Origin: Megachile rotundata
Lineage: Eukaryota > Arthropoda > Insecta > Hymenoptera > Megachilidae
Length of the DNA: 64,000 nt
Reading direction: 5' to 3'
Assembly (NCBI RefSeq): GCF_050947335.1
Contig: NW_027473317.1
Coordinates: 3,100,001 to 3,164,000, forward strand
This document shows, piece by piece, positions 45,045 to 58,491 of this stretch. The notes under the pieces were generated by a model that saw only the letters and a list, made by a program, of their open reading frames with translations, was not told the DNA's origin and did no database searches. The position numbers and the translations under genes were made by a program. Positions within the stretch are counted from its first letter, which is position 1, and every line of letters starts with the position of its first letter.

Positions 45045-46560
45045 GAGTCTTTCATTGCGATTGTATGATTGTGATTGTATGATTGTGATTGTATGATTGT
45101 GATTGTATGATTGTGATTGTATGATTGTGATTGTATGATTGTGATTGTATGATTGTGATTGCATGATTGTGATTGGATGATTGTGATTGTATGATTGTGA
45201 TTGTATGATTGTGATTGTATGATTGTGATTGTATGATTGTGATTGTATGATTGTGATTGTATGATTGTGATTGTATGATTGTGATTGTATGATTGTGATT
45301 GTATGATTGTGATTGTATGATGGTGATTGTATGATTGTGATTGTATGATTGTGATCGTATGATTGTGATCGTATGATTGTGATTCTTTGATTGCGATTGT
45401 ATGATTGCGATTGTATGATTGTGATTGTATGATTGTGATCGTATGATTGTGATTCTTTGATTGCGATTGTATGATTGTGATTGTATGATTGTGGTTGTAT
45501 GATTTCGATTGTATGATTTTGATTGTATGATTGTGATTGCATGATTGAGATTGTATGATTGTGATTGTATGATTGTGATTGTATGATTGTGATTGTATGC
45601 TTGTGATTGTATGATTGTGATTGTATAATTGTGATTATATGATTGTGATTGTATGATTGTGATTGTATGATTGCGATTGTATGATTGTGATCGTATGATT
45701 GTGATTGTAAGATTGTGATTGTGTGATTGTGATTGTATGATTGTGATTGTATGATTGTGATTGTATGATTGTGATCGTATGATTGTGATTGTATGATTGT
45801 GATTGTATGATTGTGATTGCATGATTGTGATTGGATGATTGTGATTGTATGATTGTGATTGTATGATTGTGATTGTATGATTGTGATTGTATGATTGTGA
45901 TTGTATGATTGTGATTGTATGATTGTGATTGCATGATTGTGATTGGATGATTGTGATTGTATGATTGTGATTGTATGATTGTGATTGTATGATTGTGATT
46001 GTATGATTGTGATTGTATGATTGTGATTGTATGATTGTGATTGTATGATTGTGATTGTATGATTGTGATTGTATGATGGTGATTGTATGATTGTGATTGT
46101 ATGATTGTGATCGTATGATTGTGATCGTATGATTGTGATTCTTTGATTGCGATTGTATGATTGCGATTGTATGATTGTGATTGTATGATTGTGATCGTAT
46201 GATTGTGATTCTTTGATTGCGATTGTATGATTGTGATTGTATGATTGTGGTTGTATGATTTCGATTGTATGATTTTGATTGTATGATTGTGATTGCATGA
46301 TTGAGATTGTATGATTGTGATTGTATGATTGTGATTGTATGATTGTGATTGTATGCTTGTGATTGTATGATTGTGATTGTATAATTGTGATTATATGATT
46401 GTGATTGTATGATTGTGATTGTATGATTGTGATTGTATGATTGTGATCGTATGATTGTGATTGTAAGATTGTGATTGTGTGATTGTGATTGTATGATTGT
46501 GATTGTATGATTGTGATTGTATGATTGTAATTGTATGATTGTGATTGTATGATTGTGATT
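45045..46560 (+). repeat. 756-bp tandem duplication
   Basis: GATGG (45319/46075), GTGGTTG with GATTTCG (45501/46257) and GTATGCTTG (45595/46351) recur exactly 54 units apart. The cluster includes GATTTTG, GCATG and GATTGAGATTG units. The same cluster is single at 51633 and occurs again at 61848 and 62408. Confidence 0.85.
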
Positions 46561-46670
46561 GCATGATTGTGATTGTATGATTGTGATTGTGTGATTGTGA
46601 TTGTATGATTGTGATTGTATGATTGTGATCGTATGATTGTGATTCTTTGATTGCGATTGTATGATTGCGA

Positions 46671-46980
46671 TTGTATGATTGTGATTGTATGATTGTGATT
46701 GTATGATTGTGATTGTATGATTGTGATTGTATGATTGTGATTGTATGATTGTGATTGTATGATTGTGATTGTATGATTGTGATTGTATGATTGTGATTGT
46801 ATGATTGTGATTGTATGATTGTGATTGTATGATTGTGATTGTATGATTGTGATTGTATGATTGTGATTGTATGATTGTGATTGTATGATTGTGATTGTAT
46901 GATTGTGATTGTATGATTGTGATTGTATGATTGTGATTGTATGATTGTGATTGTATGATTGTGATTGTATGATTGTGATT
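46671..46980 (+). repeat. Run of unmutated units ending in GTCTG
   Basis: About 22 consensus units preceded by two GCGAT units and ended by the rare A13C unit GTCTG at 46981. Confidence 0.85.
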
Positions 46981-47242
46981 GTCTGATTGTGATTGTATGA
47001 TTGTGATTGTATGATTGTGATTGTATGATTGTGATTGTATGATTGTGATTGTATGATTGTGACTGCATGATTGTGATTGGATGATTGTGATTGTATGATT
47101 GTGTTTGTATGATTGTGATTGTATGATTGTGATTGTATGATTGTGATTGTATGATTGTGATTGTATGATTGTGATTGTATGATTGTGATTGTATGATTGT
47201 GATTGTCAGATTGTGATTGAATGATTGTGATTGTATGATTGT

Positions 47243-47382
47243 GAGCGTATGATTGTGGTTGTATAATTAAGGTTGTATGATTGTTTCTGTATGATTGTGA
47301 TTGTATGATTGCGATTGTATGATTGTGATTGTATGATTGTGATTATATGATTGTGATCGTATGATTGTGATTCTTTGATTGC
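47243..47382 (+). repeat. Landmark block 12 (GAGCG type)
   Basis: AATTAAGG at 47265. The first unit reads GAGCGTATG instead of GATCGTATG and is preceded by GTCAG and GATTGAATG. Blocks 14, 16 and 17 share this, forming a subfamily. Confidence 0.9.
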
Positions 47383-47619
47383 GATTGTATGATTGTGATC
47401 GTATGATTGTGATTGTAAGATTGTGATTGTGTGATTGTGATTGTATGATTGTGATTGTATGATTGTGATTGTATGATTGTGATTGTATGATTGTGATTGT
47501 ATGATTGTGATTGTATGATTGTGATTGTATGATTGTGATTGTATGATTGTGATTGTATGATTGTGATTGAATGATTGGGATTGTATGATTGTGATTGTAT
47601 GATTGTGATTGTATGATTG

Positions 47620-50600
47620 TGATTGCATGATTGTGATTGCATGATTGTGATTGTGTGATTGTGATTGTATGATTGTGATTGTATGATTGTGATTGTATGA
47701 TTGTGATCGTATGATTGTGATCGTATGATTGTGATTGTAAGATTGTGATTGTGTGATTGCGATTGTATGATTGTGACTGTATGATTGTGATTGTATGATT
47801 GTGTTTGTATGATTGTGATCGTATGATTGTGATTGTAAGATTGTGATTGTGTGATTGCGATTGTATGATTGTGACTGTATGATTGTGATTGTATGATTGT
47901 GTTTGTATGATTGTGATCGTATGATTGTGATTCTTTGATTGCGATTGTATGATTGTGATTGTATGATTGTGATTGTATGATTGTGATTGTATGATTGTGA
48001 TTGTATGATTGTGATTGTATGATTGTGATTGTATGATTGTGATTGTATGATTGTGATTGTATGATTGTGATTGTATAATTGTGATTGTATGATTGTGATT
48101 GTATGATTGTGATTGTATGATTGTCATTGTATGATTGTGATTGCATGATTGTGATTGGATGATTGTGATTGTATGATTGTGATTGTATGATTGTGATTGT
48201 ATGATTGTGATTGTATGATTGTGATTGTTTGATTGTGAGTCTTTCATTGCGATTGTATGATTGTGATTGTATGATTGTGATTGTATGATTGTGATTGTAT
48301 GATTGTGATTGTATGATTGTGATTGTATGATTGTGATTGCATGATTGTGATTGGATGATTGTGATTGTATGATTGTGATTGTATGATTGTGATTGTATGA
48401 TTGTGATTGTATGATTGTGATTGTATGATTGTGATTGTATGATTGTGATTGTATGATTGTGATTGTATGATTGTGATTGTATGATTGTGATTGTATGATT
48501 GTGATTGTATGATTGTGATTGTGAGATTGTGATTGTATGATTGTGATTGTATGATTGTGATTGTATGATTGTGATTGTATGATTGTGATTGTATGATTGT
48601 GATTGCATGATTGTGATTGCATGACTGTGATAGTATGATTGTGATTGTATGATTGTGATTGTATGATTGTAATTGTATGATTGTGATTGTATGATTGTGA
48701 TTGCATGATTGTGATTGTATGATTGTGATTGTGTGATTGTGATTGTATGATTGTGATTGTATGATTGTGATTGTATGATTGTGATTGTATGATTGTGATT
48801 CTTTCATTGCGATTGTATGATTGTGATTGTATGATTGTGATTGTATGATTGTGATTGTATGATTGTGATCGTATGATTGCGATTGTATGATTGTAACTGT
48901 ATGATTGTGATTGTATGATTGTGATTGTATGATTGTGATCGTATGATAGTGATTCTTTGATTGCGATTGTATGATTGTGATTGTATGATTGTGATTGTAT
49001 GATCGTGATTGTATGATTGTGATTGTATGATTGTGATTGTATGATTGTGATTGTATGATTGTGATTGTATGATTGTGATTGTATGATTGTGATTGTATGA
49101 TTGTGATTGTATGATTGTGATTGTATGATTGTGATCGTATGATTGTGATTGCATGATTGTGATTGTATGATTGTGATTCTGTGATTGTGATTGTATGATT
49201 GTGATTGTATGATTGTGATTGTATGATTGTGATTGTATGATTGTGATCGTATGATTGTGATTGTAAGATTGTGATTGTGTGATTGCGATTGTATGATTGT
49301 GACTGTATGATTGCGATTGTATGATTGTGATTGTATGATTGTGATCGTATGATGGTGATTCTTTGATTGCAATTGTATGATTGTGATTGTATGATTGGGA
49401 TTGTATGATTGTGATTGTATGATTCTGATTGTATGATTGTGATTGCATGATTGTGATTGCATGATTGTGATTGTGTGATTGTGATTGTATGATTGTGATT
49501 GTATGATTGTGATTGTATGATTGTGATCGTATGATTGTGATCGTATGATTGTGATTGTAAGATTGTGATTGTGTGATTGCGATTGTATGATTGTGACTGT
49601 ATGATTGTGGTTGTATGATTGTGTTTGTATGATTGTGATCGTATGATTGTGATTCTTTGATTGCGATTGTATGATTGCGATTGTATGATTGTGATTGTAT
49701 GATTGTGATTGTATGATTGTGATTGTATAATTGTGATTGTATGATTGTGATTGTATGATTGTGATTGTCAGATTGTGATTGTATGAGTGTGATTGTATGA
49801 TTGTGATTGTATGATTGTGATTGTATGATTGTGATTGTGAGATTGTGATTGTATGATTGTGATTGTGTGATTGTTATTGTATGATTCTGATTGTATGATT
49901 GTGATTGTATGATTGTGATTCTTTCATTGCGATTGTATGATTGTGATTGTATGATTGTGATTGTATGATTGTGATCGTATGATTGTGGTTGTATAATTAA
50001 GGTTGTATGATTGTTTCTGTATGATTGTGACTGTATGATTGCGATTGTATGATTGTGATTGTATGATTGTGATTATATGATTGTGATCGTATGATTGTGA
50101 TTCTTTGATTGCGATTGTATGATTGTGATTGTATGATTGTGATTGTATGATTGAGATTGTATGATTGTGATTGTATGATTGTGATTGTATGATTGTGATT
50201 GTATGATTGTGATTGTATGATTGTGATGGTACGATTGTGATTGTATGATTGTGATTGTATGATTGTGATTGTATGATTGTGATTGTATGATTGGGATTGT
50301 ATGATTGTGATTGTATGATTGTGATTGTATGATTGTGATTGCATGATTGTGATTGCATGATTGTGATTGCGTGATTGTGATTGTATGATTGTGATTGTAT
50401 GATTGTGATCGTATGATTGTGATTCTTTGATTGCGATTGTATGATTGTGATAGTATGATTGTGATTGTATGATTGTGATTGTATGATTGTGATTGTATGA
50501 TTGTGATTGTATGATTGTGATTGCATGATTGTGATTGTATGATTGTGATTGTGTGATTGTGATTGTATGATTGTGATTGTATGATTGTGATTGTAAGATT

Positions 50601-51920
50601 GTGATTGTGTGATTGTGATTGTATGATTGTGATCGCATGATTGTGATTGTATGATTGTGATTGCATGATTGTGATTGCATGATTGTGATTGTGTGATTGT
50701 GATTGTATGATTGTGATTGTATGATTGTGATTGTATGATTGTGATTGTATGATTGTGATCGTATGATTGTGATCGTATGACTGTGATTGTAAGATTGTGA
50801 TTGTGTGATTGCGATTGTATGATTGTGACTGTATGATTGTGATCGTATGATTGTGATTCTTTGATTGCGATTGTATGATTGTGATTGTATGATTGTGATT
50901 GTATGATTGTGATTGCATGATTGTGATTGTATGATTGTGATTGTATGATTGTGATTGTATGATTGTGATTGTATGATTGTGATTGTATAATTGTGATTGT
51001 ATGATTGTGATTGTATGATTGTGATTGTATGATTGTCATTGTATGATTGTGATTGCATGATTGTGATTGGATGATTGTGATTGTATGATTGTGATTGTAT
51101 GATTGTGATTGTATGATTGTGATTGTATGATTGTGATTGTATGATTGTGAGTCTTTCATTGCGATTGTATGATTGTGATTGTATGATTGTGATTGTATGA
51201 TTGTGATTGTATGATTGTGATTGTATGATTGTGATTGTATGATTGTGATTGTATGATTGTGATTGTATGATTGTGATTGTATGATTGTGATTGTATGATT
51301 GTGATTGCATGATTGTGATTGGATGATTGTGATTGTATGATTGTGATTGTATGATTGTGATTGTATGATTGTGATTGTATGATTGTGATTGTATGATTGT
51401 GATTGTATGATTGTGATTGTATGATTGTGATTGTATGATTGTGATTGTATGATGGTGATTGTATGATTGTGATTGTATGATTGTGATCGTATGATTGTGA
51501 TCGTATGATTGTGATTCTTTGATTGCGATTGTATGATTGCGATTGTATGATTGTGATTGTATGATTGTGATCGTATGATTGTGATTCTTTGATTGCGATT
51601 GTATGATTGTGATTGTATGATTGTGGTTGTATGATTTCGATTGTATGATTTTGATTGTATGATTGTGATTGCATGATTGAGATTGTATGATTGTGATTGT
51701 ATGATTGTGATTGTATGATTGTGATTGTATGTTTGTGATTGTATGATTGTGATTGTATAATTGTGATTATATGATTGTGATTGTATGATTGTGATTGTAT
51801 GATTGTGATTGTATGATTGTGATCGTATGATTGTGATTGTAAGATTGTGATTGTGTGATTGTGATTGTATGATTGTGATTGTATGATTGTGATTGTATGA
51901 TTGTGATCGTATGATTGTGA
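47620..51920 (+). repeat. Large segmental duplication, copy B
   Basis: Counterpart of copy A. Relative to A it has gained about 18 units between 47.9 and 48.8 kb, lost two near 49.7 kb and seven between 50.0 and 51.1 kb, then gained two. It has only one copy of the GATTTCG cluster (51633), where A has two (45501 and 46257). Confidence 0.85.
49973..50112 (+). repeat. Landmark block 13
   Basis: AATTAAGG at 49995, 6,202 bp (443 units) after block 11. It shares the following GATTGAGATTG unit, here at about 50150. A private GTGACTG replaces a GTGATTG inside the block. Confidence 0.9.
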
Positions 51921-51964
51921 TTGTATGATTGTGATCGTATGATAGTGATTCTTTGATTGCGATT

Positions 51965-52140
51965 GTATGATTGTGATTGTATGATTGTGATTGTATGATT
52001 GTGATTGTATGATTGTGATTGTATGATTGTGATTGTATGATTGTGATTGTATGATTGTGATTGTATGATTGTGATTGTATGATTGTGATTGTATGATTGT
52101 GATTGTATGATTGTGATTGTATGATTGTGATTGTATGATT
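51965..52140 (+). repeat. Run of unmutated units
   Basis: About 12 consensus units between GATTCTTTGATTGCG and GTGACTG at 52141. Confidence 0.8.
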
Positions 52141-52215
52141 GTGACTGTATGATTGCGATTGTATGATTGTGATTGTATGATTGTGATCGTATGATTGTGA
52201 TTCTTTGATTGCGAT

Positions 52216-52454
52216 TGTATGATTGTGATTGTATGATTGTGATTGTATGATTGTGATTGTATGATTGTGATTGTATGATTGTGATTGTATGATTGTGATT
52301 GTATGATTGTGATTGTATGATTGTGATTGTATGATTGTGATTGTATGATTGTGATTGTATGATTGTGATTGTATGATTGTGATTGTATGATTGTGATTGT
52401 ATGATTGTGATTGTATGATTGTGATTGTATGATTGTGATTGTATGATTGTGATT
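52216..52454 (+). repeat. Run of unmutated units ending in GTCTG
   Basis: About 17 consensus units between GATTCTTTGATTGCG and GTCTG at 52455. It is the first of two adjacent copies. Confidence 0.85.
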
Positions 52455-52719
52455 GTCTGATTGTGATTGTATGATTGTGATTGTATGATTGTGATTGTAT
52501 GATTGTGATTGTATGATTGTGATTGTATGATTGTGATTGTATGATTGTGATTGTATGATTGTGATTGTATGATTGTGATTGTATGATTGTGATCGTATGA
52601 TTGTGATTGTAAGATTGTGATTGTGTGATTGCGATTGTATGATTGTGACTGTATGATTGCGATTGTATGATTGTGATTGTATGATTGTGATCGTATGATT
52701 GTGATTCTTTGATTGCGAT

Positions 52720-52944
52720 TGTATGATTGTGATTGTATGATTGTGATTGTATGATTGTGATTGTATGATTGTGATTGTATGATTGTGATTGTATGATTGT
52801 GATTGTATGATTGTGATTGTATGATTGTGATTGTATGATTGTGATTGTATGATTGTGATTGTATGATTGTGATTGTATGATTGTGATTGTATGATTGTGA
52901 TTGTATGATTGTGATTGTATGATTGTGATTGTATGATTGTGATT
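52720..52944 (+). repeat. Run of unmutated units ending in GTCTG
   Basis: About 16 consensus units between GATTCTTTGATTGCG and GTCTG at 52945, one unit shorter than the preceding copy. Confidence 0.85.
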
Positions 52945-53192
52945 GTCTGATTGTGATTGTATGATTGTGATTGTATGATTGTGATTGTATGATTGTGATT
53001 GTATGATTGTGATTGTATGATTGTGATTGCATGATTGTGATTGGATGATTGTGATTGTATGATTGTGATTGTATGATTGTGATTGTATGATTGTGATTGT
53101 ATGATTGTGATTGTATGATTGTGATTGTATGATTGTGATTGTATGATTGTGATTGTCAGATTGTGATTGAATGATTGTGATTGTATGATTGT

Positions 53193-53332
53193 GAGCGTAT
53201 GATTGTGGTTGTATAATTAAGGTTGTATGATTGTTTCTGTATGATTGTGATTGTATGATTGCGATTGTATGATTGTGATTGTATGATTGTGATTATATGA
53301 TTGTGATCGTATGATTGTGATTCTTTGATTGC
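53193..53332 (+). repeat. Landmark block 14 (GAGCG type)
   Basis: AATTAAGG at 53215, 425 units after block 12. It marks the change from zone 2 to zone 3 vocabulary. Confidence 0.9.
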
Positions 53333-53906
53333 GATTGTATGATTGTGATTGTATGATTGTGATTGTATGATTGTGATTGTATGATTGTGATTGTATGATT
53401 GTGGTTGTATGATTGTGATTGTATGATTGTGATTGTATGATTGTGATTGTACGATTGTGATTGCATGATTGTGATTGCGTGATTGTGATTGTATGATTGT
53501 GATTGTATGATTGTGATTGTATGATTGGGATTGTATGATTGCGATTGTATGATTGTGATTGTATGATTGTGATTGTATGATTGCGATTCTTTGATTGCGA
53601 TTGTATGATTGTGATTGTATGATTGTGATTGTATGATTGTGATCGTATGATTGTGATCGTATGATTGTGATCGTATGATTGTGATCGTATGATAGTAATT
53701 GTATGATTGTGACTGTATGATTGTGATTGTATGATTGTGATTGTGTGATTGTGATTGTATGATTGTGATTGTATGATTGTGATTGTATGATTGTGATTGT
53801 ATGATTGTGATTGTATGATTGTGATTGTATGATTGTGATTGTACGATTGTGATTGCATGATTGTGATTGTATGATTGTGATTGTATGATTGTGATTGTAT
53901 GATTGT

Positions 53907-54165
53907 GATTATATGATAGTGATTGTATGATTGTTTCTGTATGATTGTGATTGTATGATTGCGATTGTATGATTATGATTGTATGATAGTGATTGTATGA
54001 TTGTGATTGTGTGATTGTGATTGTGAGATTGTGATTGTATGATCGTGATTGTATGATCGTGATTGTGAGATTGTGATTGTATGATTGTGATTGTATGATT
54101 GTGATCGTATGATTGTGATCGTATGATTGTGATCGTATGATTGTGATTGTATGATTGTGTTTGCA
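53907..54165 (+). repeat. Zone 3 block, copy 1
   Basis: Block beginning GATTATATGATAG, then TGTTTCTG, a GCGAT unit, GATTATG, GATAG, GTGTG, GTGAG, two GATCGTG units, GTGAG, three GATCG units and GTGTTTGCATG (here at 54157). Its minus-strand translation reads the same as those of the four other copies. Confidence 0.88.
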
Positions 54166-54368
54166 TGATTGTGATTGTGTGATTGTGATTGCGTGATTGT
54201 GATTGTATGATTGTGATTGTATGATTGTGATTGTATGATTGTGATTGTATGATTGCGATTGTATGATTGTGATTGTATGATTGTGATTGTATGATTGTGA
54301 TTGTATGATTGTGATTGTATGATTGTGATTGTATGATTGTGATTGTATGATTGTGATTGTATGATTGT

Positions 54369-54508
54369 GATTGTATGATTGTGGTTGTATAATTAAGGTT
54401 GTATGATTGTTTCTGTATGATTGTGATTGTATGATTGCGATTGTATGATTGTGATTGTATGATTGTGATTATATGATTGTGATCGTATGATTGTGATTCT
54501 TTGATTGC
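54369..54508 (+). repeat. Landmark block 15
   Basis: AATTAAGG at 54391, 84 units after block 14. The first unit is the plain GATTGTATG, unlike the GATCG or GAGCG of the other copies, so the left edge may be a recombination junction. Confidence 0.9.
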
Positions 54509-55068
54509 GATTGTATGATTGTGATTGTATGATTGTGATTGTATGATTGTGATTGTATGATTGTGATTGTATGATTGTGATTGTATGATTGTGATTGTAT
54601 GATTGTGATTGTACGATTGTGATTGCATGATTGTGATTGCGTGATTGTGATTGTATGATTGTGATTGTATGATTGTGATTGTATGATTGGGATTGTATGA
54701 TTGCGATTGTATGATTGTGATTGTATGATTGTGATTGTATGATTGCGATTCTTTGATTGCGATTGTATGATTGTGATTGTATGATTGTGATTGTATGATT
54801 GTGATCGTATGATTGTGATCGTATGATTGTGATCGTATGATTGTGATCGTATGATAGTAATTGTATGATTGTGACTGTATGATTGTGATTGTATGATTGT
54901 GATTGTGTGACTGTGATTGTATGATTGTGATTGTATGATTGTGATTGTATGATTGTGATTGTATGATTGTGATTGTATGATTGTGATTGTATGATTGTGA
55001 TTGTACGATTGTGATTGCATGATTGTGATTGTATGATTGTGATTGTATGATTGTGATTGTATGATTGT

Positions 55069-55327
55069 GATTATATGATAGTGATTGTATGATTGTTTCT
55101 GTATGATTGTGATTGTATGATTGCGATTGTATGATTATGATTGTATGATAGTGATTGTATGATTGTGATTGTGTGATTGTGATTGTGAGATTGTGATTGT
55201 ATGATCGTGATTGTATGATCGTGATTGTGAGATTGTGATTGTATGATTGTGATTGTATGATTGTGATCGTATGATTGTGATCGTATGATTGTGATCGTAT
55301 GATTGTGATTGTATGATTGTGTTTGCA
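55069..55327 (+). repeat. Zone 3 block, copy 2
   Basis: Same block, 1,162 bp (83 units) after copy 1, with the same minus-strand 85-residue reading. Confidence 0.88.
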
Positions 55328-56076
55328 TGATTGTGATTGTGTGATTGTGATTGCGTGATTGTGATTGTATGATTGTGATTGTATGATTGTGATTGTATGA
55401 TTGTGATTGTATGATTGCGATTGTATGATTGTGATTGTATGATTGTGATTGTATGATTGTGATCGTATGATTGCGATTCTTTGATTGCGATTGTATGATT
55501 GCGATTGTTTGATTGTGATTGTATGATTGTGATTGTATGATTGTGATTGTATGATTGTGATTGTATGATTGTGATTGTATGATTGTGATTGTACGATTGT
55601 GATTGCATGATTGTGATTGCGTGATTGTGATTGCGTGATTGTGATTGTATGATTGTGATTGTATGATTGTGATTGTATGATTGGGATTGTATGATTGCGA
55701 TTGTATGATTGTGATTGTATGATTGTGATTGTATGATTGCGATTCTTTGATTGCGATTGTATGATTGTGATTGTATGATTGTGATTGTATGATTGTGATC
55801 GTATGATTGTGATCGTATGATTGTGATCGTATGATTGTGATCGTATGATAGTAATTGTATGATTGTGACTGTATGATTGTGATTGTATGATTGTGATTGT
55901 GTGATTGTGATTGTATGATTGTGATTGTATGATTGTGATTGTATGATTGTGATTGTATGATTGTGATTGTATGATTGTGATTGTATGATTGTGATTGTAT
56001 GATTGTGATTGTACGATTGTGATTGCATGATTGTGATTGTATGATTGTGATTGTATGATTGTGATTGTATGATTGT

Positions 56077-56335
56077 GATTATATGATAGTGATTGTATGA
56101 TTGTTTCTGTATGATTGTGATTGTATGATTGCGATTGTATGATTATGATTGTATGATAGTGATTGTATGATTGTGATTGTGTGATTGTGATTGTGAGATT
56201 GTGATTGTATGATCGTGATTGTATGATCGTGATTGTGAGATTGTGATTGTATGATTGTGATTGTATGATTGTGATCGTATGATTGTGATCGTATGATTGT
56301 GATCGTATGATTGTGATTGTATGATTGTGTTTGCA
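56077..56335 (+). repeat. Zone 3 block, copy 3
   Basis: Same block, 1,008 bp (72 units) after copy 2. Confidence 0.88.
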
Positions 56336-56678
56336 TGATTGTGATTGTGTGATTGTGATTGCGTGATTGTGATTGTATGATTGTGATTGTATGATTGTGA
56401 TTGTATGATTGTGATTGTATGATTGCGATTGTATGATTGTGATTGTATGATTGTGATTGTATGATTGTGATCGTATGATTGCGATTCTTTGATTGCGATT
56501 GTATGATTGTGATTGTATGATTGTGATTGTATGATTGTGATTGTATGATCGTGATTGTATGATCGTGATTGTGAGATTGTGATTGTATGATTGTGATTGT
56601 ATGATTGTGATTGTAGGATTGTGATTGTATGATTGTGATTGCATGATTGTGACTGTATGATTGTGATTGTATGATTGT

Positions 56679-56686
56679 GATTTATG
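56679..56686 (+). other. 13-bp unit (G11 deleted), lineage 2
   Basis: GATTTATG with GTGACTG two units to the left and GATTCTG one unit to the right. These flanks differ from lineage 1. Confidence 0.93.
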
Positions 56687-57195
56687 ATTGTGATTGTATG
56701 ATTCTGATTGTATGATTGTGATTGTATGATAGTGATTGTATGATTGTTTCTGTATGATTGTGATTGTATGATTGCGATTGTATGATTATGATTGTATGAT
56801 TGTGATTGTATGATTGTGATTGTGTGATTGTGATTGTGAGATTGTGATTGTATGATTTTGATTGTATGATCGTGATTGTATGATCGTGATTGTATGATCG
56901 TGATTGTATGATCGTGATTGTATGATCGTGATTGTCAGATTGTGATTGAATGATTGTGATTGTATGATTGTGATTGTATGATTGTGATTGTATGATTGTG
57001 ATTGTATGATTGTGATTGTATGATTGTGATTGTATGATTGTGATTGTATGATTGTGATTGCATGATTGTGATTGGATGATTGTGATTGTATGATTGTGAT
57101 TGTATGATTGTGATTGTATGATTGTGATTGTATGATTGTGATTGTATGATTGTGATTGTCAGATTGTGATTGAATGATTGTGATTGTATGATTGT

Positions 57196-57335
57196 GAGCG
57201 TATGATTGTGGTTGTATAATTAAGGTTGTATGATTGTTTCTGTATGATTGTGATTGTATGATTGCGATTGTATGATTGTGATTGTATGATTGTGATTATA
57301 TGATTGTGATCGTATGATTGTGATTCTTTGATTGC
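57196..57335 (+). repeat. Landmark block 16 (GAGCG type)
   Basis: AATTAAGG at 57218, 286 units minus one base after block 14, whose flanks it shares. Confidence 0.9.
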
Positions 57336-57881
57336 GATTGTATGATTGTGATTGTATGATTGTGATTGTATGATTGTGATTGTATGATTGTGATTGTATG
57401 ATTGTGATTGTATGATTGTGATTGTACGATTGTGATTGCATGATTGTGATTGCGTGATTGTGATTGTATGATTGTGATTGTATGATTGTGATTGTATGAT
57501 TGGGATTGTATGATTGCGATTGTATGATTGTGATTGTATGATTGTGATTGTATGATTGCGATTCTTTGATTGCGATTGTATGATTGTGATTGTATGATTG
57601 TGATTGTATGATTGTGATCGTATGATTGTGATCGTATGATTGTGATCGTATGATTGTGATCGTATGATAGTAATTGTATGATTGTGACTGTATGATTGTG
57701 ATTGTATGATTGTGATTGTGTGATTGTGATTGTATGATTGTGATTGTATGATTGTGATTGTATGATTGTGATTGTATGATTGTGATTGTATGATTGTGAT
57801 TGTATGATTGTGATTGTACGATTGTGATTGCATGATTGTGATTGTATGATTGTGATTGTATGATTGTGATTGTATGATTGT

Positions 57882-58140
57882 GATTATATGATAGTGATTG
57901 TATGATTGTTTCTGTATGATTGTGATTGTATGATTGCGATTGTATGATTATGATTGTATGATAGTGATTGTATGATTGTGATTGTGTGATTGTGATTGTG
58001 AGATTGTGATTGTATGATCGTGATTGTATGATCGTGATTGTGAGATTGTGATTGTATGATTGTGATTGTATGATTGTGATCGTATGATTGTGATCGTATG
58101 ATTGTGATCGTATGATTGTGATTGTATGATTGTGTTTGCA
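57882..58140 (+). repeat. Zone 3 block, copy 4
   Basis: Same block, 1,805 bp (129 units minus one base) after copy 3. The sequence up to about 58.7 kb repeats that right of copy 3, including the deletion unit (56679/58484). Confidence 0.88.
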
Positions 58141-58483
58141 TGATTGTGATTGTGTGATTGTGATTGCGTGATTGTGATTGTATGATTGTGATTGTATGAT
58201 TGTGATTGTATGATTGTGATTGTATGATTGCGATTGTATGATTGTGATTGTATGATTGTGATTGTATGATTGTGATCGTATGATTGCGATTCTTTGATTG
58301 CGATTGTATGATTGTGATTGTATGATTGTGATTGTATGATTGTGATTGTATGATCGTGATTGTATGATCGTGATTGTGAGATTGTGATTGTATGATTGTG
58401 ATTGTATGATTGTGATTGTAGGATTGTGATTGTATGATTGTGATTGCATGATTGTGACTGTATGATTGTGATTGTATGATTGT

Positions 58484-58491
58484 GATTTATG
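58484..58491 (+). other. 13-bp unit (G11 deleted), lineage 2
   Basis: GATTTATG, same GTGACTG and GATTCTG flanks. It lies 1,805 bp after the unit at 56679. Confidence 0.93.

Larger units (their letters stand above)
41640..46550 (+). repeat. Large segmental duplication, copy A
   Basis: Landmarks pair with copy B (about 47620-51920) at offsets that change in steps of whole units. GTGTTTG 41823/47801 and 41921/47899 give 5,978. GATTCTTTC 42567/48797 and GATTCTGTG 42944/49174 give 6,230. AATTAAGG 43793/49995 gives 6,202. GAGTCTTTC 45045/51149 gives 6,104. GATGG 45319/51451 gives 6,132. The minus-strand translations of 42574-43218 and 48804-49448 read the same. Edges are approximate. Confidence 0.85.
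52140..52960 (+). repeat. ~0.5-kb tandem duplication
   Basis: GTGACTG followed by GCGATTG, GATCG and GATTCTTTG starts at 52141 and 52645 (504 bp, 36 units). The GTCTG unit that ends the following unmutated run is at 52455 and 52945 (490 bp, 35 units). The copies differ by one whole unit, inside the homogeneous run. Confidence 0.85.
25801..53190 (+). repeat. Zone 2 of the array (variant vocabulary B)
   Basis: The zone 1 clusters are absent. GATTCTGTG occurs at 31283, 33593, 34447, 37369, 39319, 42944 and 49174 and was not seen outside this zone. The zone also holds most of the long runs of unmutated 14-mers. All landmark blocks here carry GATTATATG. Much of the right half (41.6-51.9 kb) is a segmental duplication of itself. 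Edges are approximate because neighbouring units are nearly identical. Confidence 0.7.
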
